Shown: positions 29,390 to 29,833 of the stretch, one piece after another
Layout: every line of letters begins with the position of its first letter
Numbering within the stretch: the first letter of the stretch is position 1
Assembly: GCA_003509545.1 (NCBI GenBank)
Contig: DOLC01000048.1
Span: forward strand, 1 to 29,833
From: Peptococcaceae bacterium
GTDB lineage: Bacteria; Bacillota; DSM-521; Neomoorellales; Neomoorellaceae
DNA: 29,833 nt
Reading direction: 5' to 3'
Position numbers and translations under genes: made by a program
The notes under the pieces: generated by a model
What the model saw: the letters and a program-made list of their open reading frames with translations, nothing else
What the model was told of the DNA's origin: nothing
The model's database searches: none

Positions 29390-29833
29390 CTACCTCGCGC
29401 TGCCAGGTTCGCTATAAGTCAGTGCGAATACCGTATCGGTCAGCCAGCGACGGAACGACTCATTGTCGCTGAACTGCTTGAACAGCTCGGTGTCATCCTT
29501 AAGCAGGGCGGTCATCACCCGAACGAGGGCCTTGTCGTGCTCGATGCGGGCGTTCTGCTTGTCGGAGTACATGCGGGCATTCTGGTAGGCCGTGTCGGCC
29601 GCTACGCGGGCCGGGATCTCCTCGGTGATGAGTCTTTGCACCCGGTCGGCATCGGTCCAAGGAATGTTGCCGAACAGGTCGTTAAAAGCCTTGATGATGT
29701 TCGAGAGACGGTCGAGCTCCGGTTCGGGCTTGTGCCCGCCGCCTCCCGTAGGCACCGGTTTGATCTCGGCGTCCGTATCGGGAAGAGCGATTCTCATGGT
29801 CGCCTGCTTTTCGACCCGGTAGCTGTCCATGTC
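29390..29833 (-). CDS. hsdR: Type I restriction enzyme R subunit, C-terminal part (runs off window)
   Basis: HsdR is the motor and nuclease subunit of a type I restriction system. The 148 codons visible, open to the window edge, encode the C-terminal helical domain that docks to the HsdM/HsdS methylase: ELDRLSNIIKAFNDLFGNI, EEIPARVAADTAYQNA and ARIEHDKALVRVM, then LLKDDTELFKQF. The stop is at 29390. The nuclease and helicase domains, and hsdM/hsdS, would lie beyond 29833. A typical HsdR ends close to this sequence, so the C-terminus looks complete. Confidence 0.85.
   Translation of the reverse strand, partial: DMDSYRVEKQATMRIALPDTDAEIKPVPTGGGGHKPEPELDRLSNIIKAFNDLFGNIPWTDADRVQRLITEEIPARVAADTAYQNARMYSDKQNARIEHDKALVRVMTALLKDDTELFKQFSDNESFRRWLTDTVFALTYSEPGSAR

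Noticed and set aside
1..29833. CRISPR array
   Set aside because: No regularly spaced short direct repeats seen; the repeats present are pairs tied to the mntA copies, IS ends or gene 3' ends.

Overview
The window looks like chromosomal DNA from a moderately GC-rich, motile, probably anaerobic Firmicute of the Moorella / Desulfotomaculum type. The basis is the order of priA-def-fmt-DUF116-zinc peptidase-rsmB and rlmN-...-stp-...-prkC-rsgA-rpe, strong Shine-Dalgarno sequences, frequent GTG/TTG starts, and the protein sequences. The genus call is inference.

Left part (1 to about 18.7 kb) is core genome, nearly all on the minus strand and tightly packed. Read in the direction of transcription it runs priA, def, fmt, DUF116 protein, YugP-like zinc peptidase, rsmB, then an unusual agr-type quorum-sensing locus (separate membrane sensor, GHKL kinase, agrB, and a 44-residue agrD). 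After a terminator come rlmN, fhaA, fhaB, stp, ftsW/rodA, pbpA, prkC, rsgA and rpe. The fhaA-fhaB-stp-rodA-pbpA-kinase order is that of the mycobacterial cell-division/Ser-Thr-kinase operon. The agrD peptide carries a serine where the thiolactone cysteine normally sits, so the predicted pheromone is a lactone.

A tRNA-Thr(CGT) gene with its own promoter and terminator (18.55-18.71 kb) marks the border of an accessory region. A broken tyrosine integrase is fused to the tRNA terminator, followed by a broken winged-helix gene, an AbrB-type protein, and a HepT/MntA (HEPN/nucleotidyltransferase) toxin-antitoxin module.

From 20.9 to 25.1 kb on the plus strand lies a flagellin cassette. A sigma-28-type promoter precedes csrA; then comes a structured leader with a CsrA-site candidate, the flagellin gene, a terminator, a metallo-beta-lactamase-fold hydrolase, and a fliB-type flagellin lysine methylase.

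The right end (25.4-29.8 kb) has a DUF72 gene, then a second, decayed HepT/MntA module. Its toxin lacks the HEPN histidine. Its antitoxin lacks the nucleotidyltransferase motif and is split in frame by a complete 2.18 kb IS200/IS605 element (tnpA, tnpB, both hairpin ends, a probable omega-RNA region). Two near-identical repeats link this decayed module to the intact one: 60 bp at the promoter/start codon, and 44 bp at the mntA 3' end. The window closes with the C-terminus of a type I restriction HsdR subunit.
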